Shown: positions 1 through 6,326, counted from the stretch's first letter. The stretch: DNA of 16,247 bases from an uncultured Verrucomicrobiota bacterium (GCA_937894935.1 CALAYC010000054.1:1-16247), one strand, 5' to 3'. A program made the numbers and translations. Notes: a model not told the origin generated them from the sequence alone.

Positions 1-521
1 CTTCGACCAAGAAAGGTTCCATCACGTCGTTCCAGGCGGTGTACGTGCCGGCGGACGACTTGACTGACCCCGCGCCCGCGACGACGTTTGCGCACTTGGA
101 TGCGACGATCGTTTTGGAGCGCTCCATCGCTGAGTTGGGTATTTATCCCGCCGTTGATCCGTTGGCGTCGAACTCTCGCGCTTTGTCGCCGGACATCGTC
201 GGTCAGGAACATTACGATGTTGCTCGGGGTGTGCAGAAAGTGTTGCAGCGTTACAAAGACCTGCAGGACATCATCGCGATTCTGGGCATGGACGAACTTT
301 CGCCTGAAGACAAGCTCACGGTGTTCCGTGCGCGTAAGATTCAGCGCTTCCTGTCGCAGCCGTTCTCGGTGGCGCAGGTGTTCACGGGCCGCGAAGGTAA
401 GCAGGTGCCGGTGGCCGAAACTGTTCGTGGCTTCAAAGAAATTCTGGAAGGTAAACACGATGATGTGCCGGAAGTGAATTTCTACATGAAGGGCAGCATC
501 GACGAGATTAACGAAGCGTAA
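1..521 (+). CDS. atpD: F1F0 ATP synthase subunit beta, C-terminal part (5' end outside window)
   Basis: This is the C-terminal third of the catalytic beta subunit of the F1 ATPase, which makes ATP from ADP and phosphate using rotation driven by the proton or sodium gradient. The reading frame is open from base 3, so the gene begins outside the window and the GTG at 39 is only an internal valine. The visible part runs from GSITSFQAVYVPADDLTDP through ATTFAHLDAT, the IYPAVDP segment and GQEHYDVARGVQ, all standard in this family. The DELSEED loop that contacts subunit gamma reads DELSPED at 291-311. The C-terminal segment KIQRFLSQPF follows and the protein ends normally in TAA at 519-521. The next gene is atpC, 91 bp away, as in typical atp operons. 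The identification is essentially certain; only the start is missing. Confidence 0.98.
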   Translation, partial: STKKGSITSFQAVYVPADDLTDPAPATTFAHLDATIVLERSIAELGIYPAVDPLASNSRALSPDIVGQEHYDVARGVQKVLQRYKDLQDIIAILGMDELSPEDKLTVFRARKIQRFLSQPFSVAQVFTGREGKQVPVAETVRGFKEILEGKHDDVPEVNFYMKGSIDEINEA

Positions 522-612
522 CGAATCTCTTAATCAGAATCTGGCTCGGCGATTTCGTTTTTCTGAGACAGATTGAGAGTCAGGTGAAGATTAAGATTAA
601 GAACTGAAACAA

Positions 613-1017
613 ATGGCCACGCTGAAACTGGAAATTGTTACGCCGGAGGCGAAAGTTTACTCCGAGGACGTGGACATGGTCACGTTGCCGGGCGTCGAAG
701 GTGAAATGGGTGTTTTCCCGATGCACGTGCCGTTGATGACCCAGCTCAGCGCTGGCGAAGTCGGGGTGCGCAAAGGCAACCAGGATTTCTTCCTTGCCGT
801 CGGTGAAGGCTTTGTGGAGATCACCGGAGAGAAAGTAACCATTCTCTCCGATATGGCGATCAAGGCAGAGAACATTGACGAAGCAAAGGCTGAAGAAGCG
901 CGGAAACGCGCAGAAGCGCGTCTGACGGAGAAACTCGACGATGAAGAAGCGGCACGCGTCAGTGCCGCGCTGGCGCAATCACTGGCGCAATTGAAGGTCA
1001 AGCGCCGACAGAAATAA
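613..1017 (+). CDS. atpC: F1F0 ATP synthase subunit epsilon
   Basis: Epsilon belongs to the central stalk of the ATP synthase and, in many bacteria, inhibits ATP hydrolysis through its C-terminal helices. The 134-aa product has the expected two parts. An N-terminal beta-sandwich (about residues 1-84) includes LEIVTPEAKVYSEDVDMVTLPGVEGEMG and the AVGEGFVEI strand. A charged, alanine-rich helical hairpin (about 87-130) contains AKAEEARKRAEARL. Length is normal for the family. The ATG at 613 gives the exact family N-terminus, although no strong ribosome binding site precedes it. It directly follows atpD. The stop codon lies inside a perfect inverted repeat (1007-1026, listed separately). Confident call. 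Confidence 0.97.
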   Translation: MATLKLEIVTPEAKVYSEDVDMVTLPGVEGEMGVFPMHVPLMTQLSAGEVGVRKGNQDFFLAVGEGFVEITGEKVTILSDMAIKAENIDEAKAEEARKRAEARLTEKLDDEEAARVSAALAQSLAQLKVKRRQK

Positions 1018-1026
1018 ATTTCTGTC
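1007..1026 (+). terminator. Inverted repeat across the atpC stop codon, possible transcript 3' end
   Basis: GACAGAAAT, a two-base AA spacer and ATTTCTGTC form a perfect 9-bp inverted repeat that covers the last codons and the TAA of atpC. It is AT-rich in its inner half and is not followed by a run of T, so it is not a textbook intrinsic terminator. It could mark the 3' end of the atp transcript or protect it. Low confidence in function; the repeat itself is exact. Confidence 0.4.
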
Positions 1027-1324
1027 ACGTTGAATTCAGTTGTGCTTCTCGGATTGGCTTATTCAGCCGAATCGTATTTCCACGAACAGTTTTCGGAGGA
1101 ATAAAGTCGTTTTTTTGGCGGGGCACGACGGCTTGAACATGTTGATTCCACGGCTGTCGAAAACTCCACTCTGCGCCGGTAACGGCCAGCACTGACGAGC
1201 TCATTTTTCTTCAAGATTTTAGTGGATTTATTGCGCTCGTCTGGTAGAGTCGCGCCCCTCGCAGTTGGGGGAAATTCGCGACTGCGATTAAATTAAGAGC
1301 GTTCGCTCAAAGGGATTTGTTAGC
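1018..1324 (+). other. 307-bp intergenic region, probable promoter and leader of the dksA-like/rpmG/rpsR unit
   Basis: No gene of reasonable quality is seen here on either strand. The region separates the end of the atp operon from a new unit and should therefore hold a promoter, but I cannot point to a convincing -35/-10 pair. Small inverted repeats are present near the 3' end: CGCAGT (1260-1265) with ACTGCG (1281-1286), and GAGCG (1297-1301) with CGCTC (1304-1308). The latter sits just before the AAAGGGA ribosome binding site (1309-1315) of the next gene, so the leader may fold. No copy of the palindrome found at 2418-2434 is visible here. Confidence 0.4.
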
Positions 1325-1930
1325 GTGACAAACAAGAAAAAAGAAATCAAAAAGCCGGTTCGCAATGTCGCTCATGCTCCGGCCTCGGCCGCAGCAATTT
1401 TGGGACGTCCGATGGTGGCCAAATCGGCCAAGGTTGATCGTTCCCTCAAGAAGGTGAAGCCGGAATGGCAGAAATATTACGACCGTTTGTTGGAGTTGCG
1501 CGAGCAACTGTTGAATCAGATGAACGGTCTGGCCAAGGAGTCAGCACAGGAAATTGCCGGTTATAGTCTGCACATGGCGGATTCCGGGACGGATAATTTT
1601 GACCGCGATTTCGCGTTGAGTCTGTTGTCCTCGGATCAGGATGCGATTTACGAGATTGAAGAGGCGTTGAAGCGTATTGAGCGCGGCACCTATGGGGTTT
1701 GCGAATTGACCGGAAAGCCGATTCCCAAAGCCCGCCTGGAAGCGATTCCGTGGACGCGATTCACGGTGCAGGCGCAGGCGCAGCTTGAACGCGAAGGCGC
1801 TTTGCGGCAACGTAGGCTCGGGCAATTGGGAACGGTGGATGCCGCTGCGAGTGCTGATGTCGAGGAAGACTCCGACGATACGCCCGACGAAAAGCCGCCC
1901 AAAGAAAAGGAACAGCAGGAACAGGATTAA
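1325..1930 (+). CDS. DksA/TraR-family protein with degenerate zinc site
   Basis: Members of this family bind RNA polymerase through its secondary channel and adjust transcription, often with ppGpp. The 201-aa product has a lysine-rich N-terminus (1-45), a coiled-coil-forming helical region (about 48-120) and the C-terminal finger region GTYGVCELTGKPIPKARLEAIP (121-142). Classical members carry CxxC twice; here only C126 remains, the second position of the first pair is Thr, and the second pair (around FTVQAQAQL) is absent, so zinc binding is not expected. The tail (175-201) is acidic and disordered. Acidic residues D90 and D93 sit near the expected coiled-coil tip. The GTG start at 1325 is chosen because AAAGGGA lies nine bases upstream. 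rpmG starts three bases after the stop, so the genes are cotranscribed. Family assignment is firm; the exact role is not. Confidence 0.85.
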   Translation: MTNKKKEIKKPVRNVAHAPASAAAILGRPMVAKSAKVDRSLKKVKPEWQKYYDRLLELREQLLNQMNGLAKESAQEIAGYSLHMADSGTDNFDRDFALSLLSSDQDAIYEIEEALKRIERGTYGVCELTGKPIPKARLEAIPWTRFTVQAQAQLEREGALRQRRLGQLGTVDAAASADVEEDSDDTPDEKPPKEKEQQEQD

Positions 1931-1933
1931 TTT

Positions 1934-2101
1934 ATGCCGCGCGAAATTATTACGATCGAATGCACTGAAGCTCGCAAGGAGGGTAAATCTCCTTCGCGTT
2001 ATACGACGACCCGCAACAAGAAGCTGCAGACGGAGAAGTTGGAGATTAAAAAATACAATCCCGCCCTCCGTCGGCATACGTTGCACAAGGAAATCAAGTA
2101 A
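1934..2101 (+). CDS. rpmG: Large ribosomal subunit protein bL33
   Basis: A 55-aa ribosomal protein of the 50S subunit. The product begins MPREIITIECTEARKEGKS and contains SRYTTTRNKK, LEIKKYNPALRRHT and a C-terminal KEIK, which match the L33 family across its whole length. It is the cysteine-poor form: the CxxC pairs of zinc-binding L33 are missing and only C10 is present. The ATG follows the upstream stop codon by three bases and rpsR starts nine bases after its own stop, so it is the middle gene of a tight unit. Within the gene, a full Shine-Dalgarno-like AAGGAGG (1976-1982) can pair with CTCCTT (1989-1994). The gene is short enough to be missed by length-filtered gene finding. Confidence 0.95.
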   Translation: MPREIITIECTEARKEGKSPSRYTTTRNKKLQTEKLEIKKYNPALRRHTLHKEIK

Positions 2102-2110
2102 CTCACTCTT

Positions 2111-2368
2111 ATGCCTCGCAAGACCAACACCGATAAGTCCGATAGCCGCGGCCGTCGCGGCGCGATGGAAAAACGCACGCCGCGTCCGAAGCCGAAGATT
2201 GATTTCACGGTGGACGCGCTGGACTTCAAAAACACGAATCTGCTCCGTCAATTTGTGACCGAGCAGGGCCGTATTCTGCCGCGCAAATACACCGGTTTGC
2301 CCGCGCATTATCAGCGGCGTCTCAATCGTGCGATCAAGCGCGCGCGTCAGATGCTGTTGGTGAAATAA
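2111..2368 (+). CDS. rpsR: Small ribosomal subunit protein bS18
   Basis: An 85-aa protein of the 30S platform that binds together with S6. A basic, glycine- and arginine-rich N-terminal extension (1-30) is followed by the conserved core: FTVDALDFKNTNLLRQFV, EQGRILPRKYTGLPAHYQ and RRLNRAIKRARQMLL. Length is normal. The protein contains no cysteine, so it is a zinc-free S18. It is the last gene of the dksA-like/rpmG/rpsR unit and is followed within seven bases by an intrinsic terminator. In many bacteria rpsR lies with rpsF and rplI; neither is present here. Certain as to family. Confidence 0.97.
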   Translation: MPRKTNTDKSDSRGRRGAMEKRTPRPKPKIDFTVDALDFKNTNLLRQFVTEQGRILPRKYTGLPAHYQRRLNRAIKRARQMLLVK

Positions 2369-2374
2369 TTTTTC

Positions 2375-2405
2375 AGCCCGACGCTTTTGCGGTGTCGGGC
2401 TTTTT
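2375..2405 (+). terminator. Intrinsic terminator after rpsR
   Basis: AGCCCGAC (2375-2382) pairs perfectly with GTCGGGCT (2394-2401), with a short loop between, and the right arm runs into five T (2401-2405). It lies seven bases after the rpsR stop, which is the expected place. Strong call. Confidence 0.9.
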
Positions 2406-2417
2406 CATCGTCGCTAT

Positions 2418-2434
2418 TTGCAAATGATTTGCAA
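2418..2434 (+). promoter_or_regulatory. Candidate Fur/Zur-type operator (17-bp perfect palindrome)
   Basis: TTGCAAAT-G-ATTTGCAA is a perfect inverted repeat with one central base. Its core TGCAAAT-N-ATTTGCA has the 7-1-7 layout of Fur-family boxes. It sits between the rpsR terminator and the start of a ZIP transporter gene that is followed by a Fur-family regulator, so it is probably the binding site of that regulator controlling its own unit. The palindrome is seen directly; the function is inferred. Confidence 0.65.
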
Positions 2435-2484
2435 TTAGCAAGGTGTCATTTTTTTCGGGTTATTGCGGCGAATCAGAATTGTCT

Positions 2485-3231
2485 ATGGATTATCTGCTGC
2501 TGCTTTCGAGTATTGGGCTCGGGGCAATCACCGTTTTCGGTCTCAAACTTTACGAAGCGCGGCACATTCGATTGTTGAATGCGTTTACAGGCGCATTCCT
2601 GTTGAGCCTGACCGTTCTTCATTTGCTGCCGGAGCTTTATCACGATCACGGGCCTTCGGGGGGTGTGAAATCGTACGGGCCATTGTTCATTGGTGGATTG
2701 ATGTTGTGCGGTTTCTTCGTGCAGGTGGCCTTGGACGTGATTTCGATGGGGATTGAGCACGGGCATTCGCATTCCGTTTCCGGACGAATGCCGTGGGGAG
2801 TTGTCATCGGTCTATGCCTTCATGCGTTGTTGGAAGCCATGGCGTTGGGCGATGGACATGCGCATGGGGGACACGATCATCAATCGCCCACGCGGCGATT
2901 ACTGCTGGTGAGCATCATCGTGCATAACTATCCGGTGGCGATTGCGCTGTTGGGAATGTTGCTGCAATCCGGCATGAAGCGCTCCTCAGCATTGGGAATT
3001 CTGGCATTGTTTGCGGCCATGGCGCCGTTGGGAATGTTCATCAGCTCACATACGGTTTTGGCAAACTACACGCAGGCGTTGATGGCGTTGGTAATCGGCA
3101 TTTTTATGCACATTTCGACGACCATTCTTTTCGAAGCCAGCGATGTGCATCGGTTCAATTTTGCCAAGCTCGCGGCGATTATCTTTGGTACCGCGGTTGG
3201 AGTGGCAGGAGTGTTAATTGCGGGTCATTGA
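2485..3231 (+). CDS. ZIP-family divalent metal transporter (probably zinc)
   Basis: An integral membrane protein of 248 aa that should bring divalent metal, most likely Zn2+, into the cytoplasm. About seven or eight hydrophobic segments are visible, starting at residue 2. The TM2 end carries HLLPELYHDHG. A His-rich stretch EHGHSHS (91-97) and a second one, GDGHAHGGHDH (122-132), flank the metal-binding helix with HALLE (H113, E117). The next helix has VHNYP (H147, N148, P150), but where most ZIP proteins have a glutamate after the proline there is V151. The ATG at 2485 is preferred because it places the first membrane segment at the N-terminus; a GTG at 2443 in the same frame is possible but lies only nine bases after the candidate operator. 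The Fur-family gene begins one base after the stop, so the two are cotranscribed. Confidence 0.88.
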   Translation: MDYLLLLSSIGLGAITVFGLKLYEARHIRLLNAFTGAFLLSLTVLHLLPELYHDHGPSGGVKSYGPLFIGGLMLCGFFVQVALDVISMGIEHGHSHSVSGRMPWGVVIGLCLHALLEAMALGDGHAHGGHDHQSPTRRLLLVSIIVHNYPVAIALLGMLLQSGMKRSSALGILALFAAMAPLGMFISSHTVLANYTQALMALVIGIFMHISTTILFEASDVHRFNFAKLAAIIFGTAVGVAGVLIAGH

Positions 3232-3232
3232 C

Positions 3233-3679
3233 ATGGGTTCGAAGGCGACCAGTAAAGTTTGCGACGACCGACCCTGGCAAGCCCGCTTGCGACAGCAGTC
3301 CCGCAAACTCACCGGACCGCGTCGCGCGATTCTTGAGTTACTAGAGCGGGAGGATCGACCGCTTTCGAACAAAGAAATTTTCCAGGCGCTTCCGAAAGGG
3401 CAGTGCGACCTGGTCACAGTTTATCGTTCCGTTCAGATGCTGGAGCGATTAGGTATTGTGAAACGGTTTCAACTGGGCGATGGCGCGGCGCGCTTCGCGT
3501 TGCTGGAGTCAGGCGATCATCATCGTCATCATCTCGTCTGCACGCGTTGCACGCGCATTGAAGAGATTGGCGAATGCATTGTGCGCGAGTTGGAACAACG
3601 AGTCGCCGCGCGAAGTAAATTCAAGGCGGTTACGCACCGCCTGGAGTTTTTCGGCATTTGTCCCGCTTGCCAGTCATGA
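3233..3679 (+). CDS. Fur-family metal-responsive repressor (Zur-like by context)
   Basis: A 148-aa DNA-binding repressor of the Fur family, which uses a metal ion as corepressor. An N-terminal winged helix (about 25-85) includes LTGPRRAILELLE, LSNKEIFQAL and the recognition segment DLVTVYRSVQMLERLGIV. The dimerisation and metal domain follows with DHHRHHLVCTRC (C103, C106) and a C-terminal CPAC (C143, C146), the structural Cys4 zinc site of Fur, Zur and PerR proteins. It is coupled to a ZIP transporter, so a zinc-sensing role is likely, but Fur-type iron or manganese sensing cannot be excluded from sequence. The ATG at 3233 leaves a one-base gap after the ZIP stop. An in-frame TTG at 3218, with GGAG six bases upstream, would add five residues and overlap the ZIP gene; I cannot decide firmly between them. 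Confidence 0.92.
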   Translation: MGSKATSKVCDDRPWQARLRQQSRKLTGPRRAILELLEREDRPLSNKEIFQALPKGQCDLVTVYRSVQMLERLGIVKRFQLGDGAARFALLESGDHHRHHLVCTRCTRIEEIGECIVRELEQRVAARSKFKAVTHRLEFFGICPACQS

Positions 3680-3687
3680 CAAACGAG

Positions 3688-3711
3688 AAGGCCGCGCTTT
3701 CGCGCGGCCTT
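3688..3711. terminator. Bidirectional terminator hairpin between convergent genes
   Basis: AAGGCCGCGC (3688-3697) pairs perfectly with GCGCGGCCTT (3702-3711) around a TTTC loop. It lies nine bases after the stop of the Fur-family gene and 41 bp beyond the end of the small - strand gene, so it can serve both. The T runs on either side are short (GATTCAGTTT on the + strand side), so the efficiency is uncertain. Confidence 0.75.
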
Positions 3712-3752
3712 GATTCAGTTTACTGACAAAATCTGGTATCCGACTGACAGCT

Positions 3753-3920
3753 TCATGTTGCTTCCTCGGTTTCCCAACTGGCCAGATGCAGGTATTCCTT
3801 GATTTTCCGGCGTTCGTAGCGGTTTTTCATCGCCTTCTTGGGCTGGTTGTCCGCTTTACGAAACGGATGTTTGGAGTTTCGGATCGCATCACTGATGGTT
3901 TCAATCATGGTTTTGGTCAT
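3753..3920 (-). CDS. Small basic protein of unknown function (55 aa)
   Basis: I do not recognise this protein. The frame runs from ATG (3918-3920 on the reverse strand) to TGA (3753-3755). The product starts MTKTMIETISDAIRNSKHP, has a strongly basic middle with KKAMKNRYERRKIKEYL (about residues 28-44) and ends in an acidic TEEAT. No membrane segment, signal peptide or cysteine is present. The middle would form one amphipathic charged helix, which could bind nucleic acid or ribosomes, but that is a guess. Support for it being real: a complete frame filling a gap between the Fur-family gene and argB, codon choice like its neighbours (many codons ending in C or G), and a hairpin terminator placed after it. 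No clear ribosome binding site precedes the start. It is below the size cut of most gene finders. Confidence 0.6.
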   Translation of the reverse strand: MTKTMIETISDAIRNSKHPFRKADNQPKKAMKNRYERRKIKEYLHLASWETEEAT

Positions 3921-4212
3921 AGCTCGTGACTGATTGAGTTTTTTTAGAGGATAACCGGCCCCAGGGCGCTTCCTTGACGCACCCTTGAGGGAGTGTTACT
4001 GAGACGAGCATAACACCTCAGACGGTTTGACTCTATGACCACTCCGCAGCGCTGTCATTCAAAATTTCAGAAAAATGTTCGTGCCTGTCGCTTTTGGTTA
4101 ACATTGCCTGACCAAATCCCAACTCAATTGAATGGAAAACCGGTTTGGTCAAATTGCTCCCGTCGAATAGAAGCGGATTTGCGCCGCGACCTGATTTTGT
4201 TAGGAATAGAAC
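3921..4212. other. Divergent intergenic region upstream of argB and the 55-aa gene
   Basis: This gap of 292 bp must hold the starts of two divergent transcripts. Weak sigma70-like pairs can be drawn on the + strand, for example TTGAGG (3985-3990) with CATAAC (4009-4014) and TTGCCT (4104-4109) with TTGAAT (4128-4133), both with 18-base spacers; neither is strong. Interleaved inverted repeats occur at 3993-4021 (GTGTTA with TAACAC, CTGAG with CTCAG). A frame from 4035 that runs into argB has no family resemblance and is taken as chance. Confidence 0.35.
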
Positions 4213-5094
4213 GTGCAAGATTTGATTTCCAAAGCCGCGACACTGCTGGAGGCGCTGCCATACATTCAGAAGTTCAGCGGAGCGACGTTTGTGGTGAAGT
4301 ACGGCGGGTCATTCATGGATTCACCCGATCCCGCGGTGCGAAATGGAGTTGCGCGCGATATCGTTTTTCTCGAAGCGGTGGAAATCAATCCGGTCGTTGT
4401 GCACGGCGGTGGCAAGGCCATTACACGTGCGATGGAAAAAGCCGGGCTCAAAGCCAACTTCATCCAGGGCCAACGCGTTACGGATGACGCAACAGTGCGG
4501 ATCGTTGATGAAGTGCTCTCGCGCGAAATCAATCCTGAGGTGGTGGCGACGATCAATTCACTGGGCGGCGAAGCGAAAGGTTTTGCCGGACCGGACATTT
4601 TCAAATGCCGCAAGCTCTTGTTGGATGATAAAGAAAATCCCGGTCAGAAAATTGATGTCGGATACGTCGGCGAAGTCATTGGCGTGAACACCGCGCCGTT
4701 GCTGGAATGTATTTCACGAGGAATCACTCCGGTTATCAGTCCGACCGCGCGCGGTGAAGATGGCAAGATTTACAACTGCAACGCCGATGTTGCTGCGGCG
4801 CAAGTGGCCATCGCGCTCAAAGCGAAACGGCTCGTGTTCATGAGCGATGTGCCGGGCTTGATGCGCGATCCAAAAGATCCGGCGACCGTTATCCCGCACT
4901 TGCAAACCAGCGAAGTGCCTGGCTTGAAAGCCGCAGGCATCGTGGACAAGGGAATGATTCCGAAAGTAGATAGCGCAGTGGCGGCGATTCGATCCGGCGT
5001 GGAAAAAGTTTCATTCGTGGACGGTCGCGTCCCGCACGCTGTCTTGCTGGAAATCTTTACCGACGCAGGCGTGGGAACAGAAGTGGTGCTGTAG
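4213..5094 (+). CDS. argB: Acetylglutamate kinase
   Basis: Phosphorylates N-acetyl-L-glutamate with ATP, the second step of arginine biosynthesis in the cytoplasm. The 293-aa product shows the amino acid kinase fold: FVVKYGGSFMD (K29, G31-G32) for phosphate binding, PVVVHGGGKAI (G65-G67), the substrate segment KIYNCNADVAAAQVAIAL (N188-D192) and the late GMIPKVDSA with K251. The extra N-terminal helix (about 1-21, QDLISKAATLLEALPYIQKF) is the kind found in hexameric, arginine-inhibited forms, so feedback control by arginine is likely. The GTG start at 4213 is supported by TAGGA (4201-4205) seven bases upstream and by the family N-terminus. No other arg gene is nearby. It converges on the following - strand gene with only 20 bp between the stops and no clear terminator. 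Confidence 0.97.
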   Translation: MQDLISKAATLLEALPYIQKFSGATFVVKYGGSFMDSPDPAVRNGVARDIVFLEAVEINPVVVHGGGKAITRAMEKAGLKANFIQGQRVTDDATVRIVDEVLSREINPEVVATINSLGGEAKGFAGPDIFKCRKLLLDDKENPGQKIDVGYVGEVIGVNTAPLLECISRGITPVISPTARGEDGKIYNCNADVAAAQVAIALKAKRLVFMSDVPGLMRDPKDPATVIPHLQTSEVPGLKAAGIVDKGMIPKVDSAVAAIRSGVEKVSFVDGRVPHAVLLEIFTDAGVGTEVVL

Positions 5095-5114
5095 CCAAAA
5101 CGGCAACTGACCAC

Positions 5115-6326
5115 TTATTTCGATTGCTCCAACTGCCGCAGGAGCGTTTTAGCGCAGGCGTCTGCAAACACAGCGTCATTGATTGCGCAATCCAACTCTT
5201 GCACCGGAATATCTGCGCGCAGGCTTTGTTTAAGCGCGGAAAATAACGCAGTGTCTGCTGCCGGATCATGAAATGGACCACCCGGCGCGCCGATCATACT
5301 TCCGCCGCGCAACGGCAGCACTACCGTCACCGGACCGGTCGAACGATTCAGCTTGTCCGCCAGAATTTTCCCGAGCTGCGCGCATTCTTCGGGCGTCGTC
5401 CGCATCAGCGTCACTTGCGGATTGTGCTGGTAGAATTTGCGGTTGGCGAATTTTGCCGGGACAGTTTCTGGCGGACCGAAATTCACCATGTCGAGACAGC
5501 CCGTGGAAACAACAGCTGGAATGCCCGCTTTTGCGGCCGCTTCGAGGCGATTCGGTCCGGCGGTCAGAACGCCGCCGACCAGTTCATCGGCCCATTCGGT
5601 GGTGGTGATGTCCAAAACGCCGGCAACCAATCCGGTTTCAATCAGCGATTCCATCGTTCGCCCGCCGGTGCCGGTGGCGGCGAAAACCACGACTTCGTAA
5701 CCGGCGTTTTCAAGGATTCTTTTCGCGTGCTCAATACAGGGTGTCGTGTTGCCGAATTGGCTGGCAACGATGATCGGTTTGTCTGTTGCTGCGGGAACGG
5801 GCATTTCAACCATGCCGCAAATCGCGCCTGCCGCACGGGTGAGCAGTTGCCGCGAAATGCGATTTAATCCCGCGATGTCCACTACGCTCGGGAACATCGC
5901 GATGTCTTTGACGCCGACGTAAGGTGCAACGTTGCCGCTGGCCAACGTGGATACCATTACTTTGGGAAATCCCACCGGCAGCGCGCGCATCGCCGCCGTG
6001 GCGATGGCGGTGCCGCCACCGCCGCCAAGCGAAATGACACCATGAATGCGTCCTTCTGCGGCGAGCTTCGCGAGGATGACCGGTGCTCCCTGCGACATCG
6101 CCGTTACGGCTTCACCGCGATCTTTCTTCGCGGTCAGCGCGGCAAAATCAAATCCCGCTGCTGCTGCGACTTCGTTGCGCGTGATGGACGGTTTCAACCG
6201 TGGCTCGCTTAACGTGCCGACGTCAATCACCAGAACATCGTGCCCGCGCTGGCGAATCAATTCCGCGACGAAGCCATGCTCAAGGCCCTTCGTATCCATC
6301 GTGCCTAGAATGGCGATCGTCGGCAT
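5115..6326 (-). CDS. Tm-1-like ATP-binding (UPF0261) protein
   Basis: A 403-aa cytoplasmic protein of the UPF0261/Tm-1-like family. Its biochemical role is not established; the plant relative Tm-1 is known for blocking tobamovirus replication and binds ATP. The N-terminal part (about 1-175) begins IAILGTMDTKGLEHGFVAEL and carries the glycine-rich loop SLGGGGGTAIATAAM (99-113) and VSTLASGNVAPYVG (125-138). The C-terminal part (about 183-400) has ATGTGGRTMESL (217-228), LDITTTEWADELVGG (238-252), and LPLRGGSMIGAPGGPFHDP (337-355), all typical of the family. The gene starts 14 bases after the stop of the giant upstream gene, so both are probably one transcript. The TIM-barrel gene at 12134-13030 matches the other half of plant Tm-1. 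Family certain, reaction unknown. Confidence 0.93.
   Translation of the reverse strand: MPTIAILGTMDTKGLEHGFVAELIRQRGHDVLVIDVGTLSEPRLKPSITRNEVAAAAGFDFAALTAKKDRGEAVTAMSQGAPVILAKLAAEGRIHGVISLGGGGGTAIATAAMRALPVGFPKVMVSTLASGNVAPYVGVKDIAMFPSVVDIAGLNRISRQLLTRAAGAICGMVEMPVPAATDKPIIVASQFGNTTPCIEHAKRILENAGYEVVVFAATGTGGRTMESLIETGLVAGVLDITTTEWADELVGGVLTAGPNRLEAAAKAGIPAVVSTGCLDMVNFGPPETVPAKFANRKFYQHNPQVTLMRTTPEECAQLGKILADKLNRSTGPVTVVLPLRGGSMIGAPGGPFHDPAADTALFSALKQSLRADIPVQELDCAINDAVFADACAKTLLRQLEQSK

Noticed and set aside
1541..2308. Open frame of 255 aa on the - strand
   Set aside because: Covers the dksA-like, rpmG and rpsR genes in antisense; all three have certain or strong family matches on the + strand.
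3218..3232. TTG start for the Fur-family gene
   Set aside because: Possible because GGAG lies six bases upstream, but ATG at 3233 gives the more usual start codon and avoids overlap with the ZIP gene. Kept as an alternative in the entry.
3993..4033. A strong promoter for argB
   Set aside because: Only weak -35/-10 pairs can be drawn, so no promoter is annotated.
4035..4487. Open frame of 150 aa on the + strand upstream of argB
   Set aside because: More than half overlaps argB in another frame and the product has no family resemblance. The first part may be untranslated leader.
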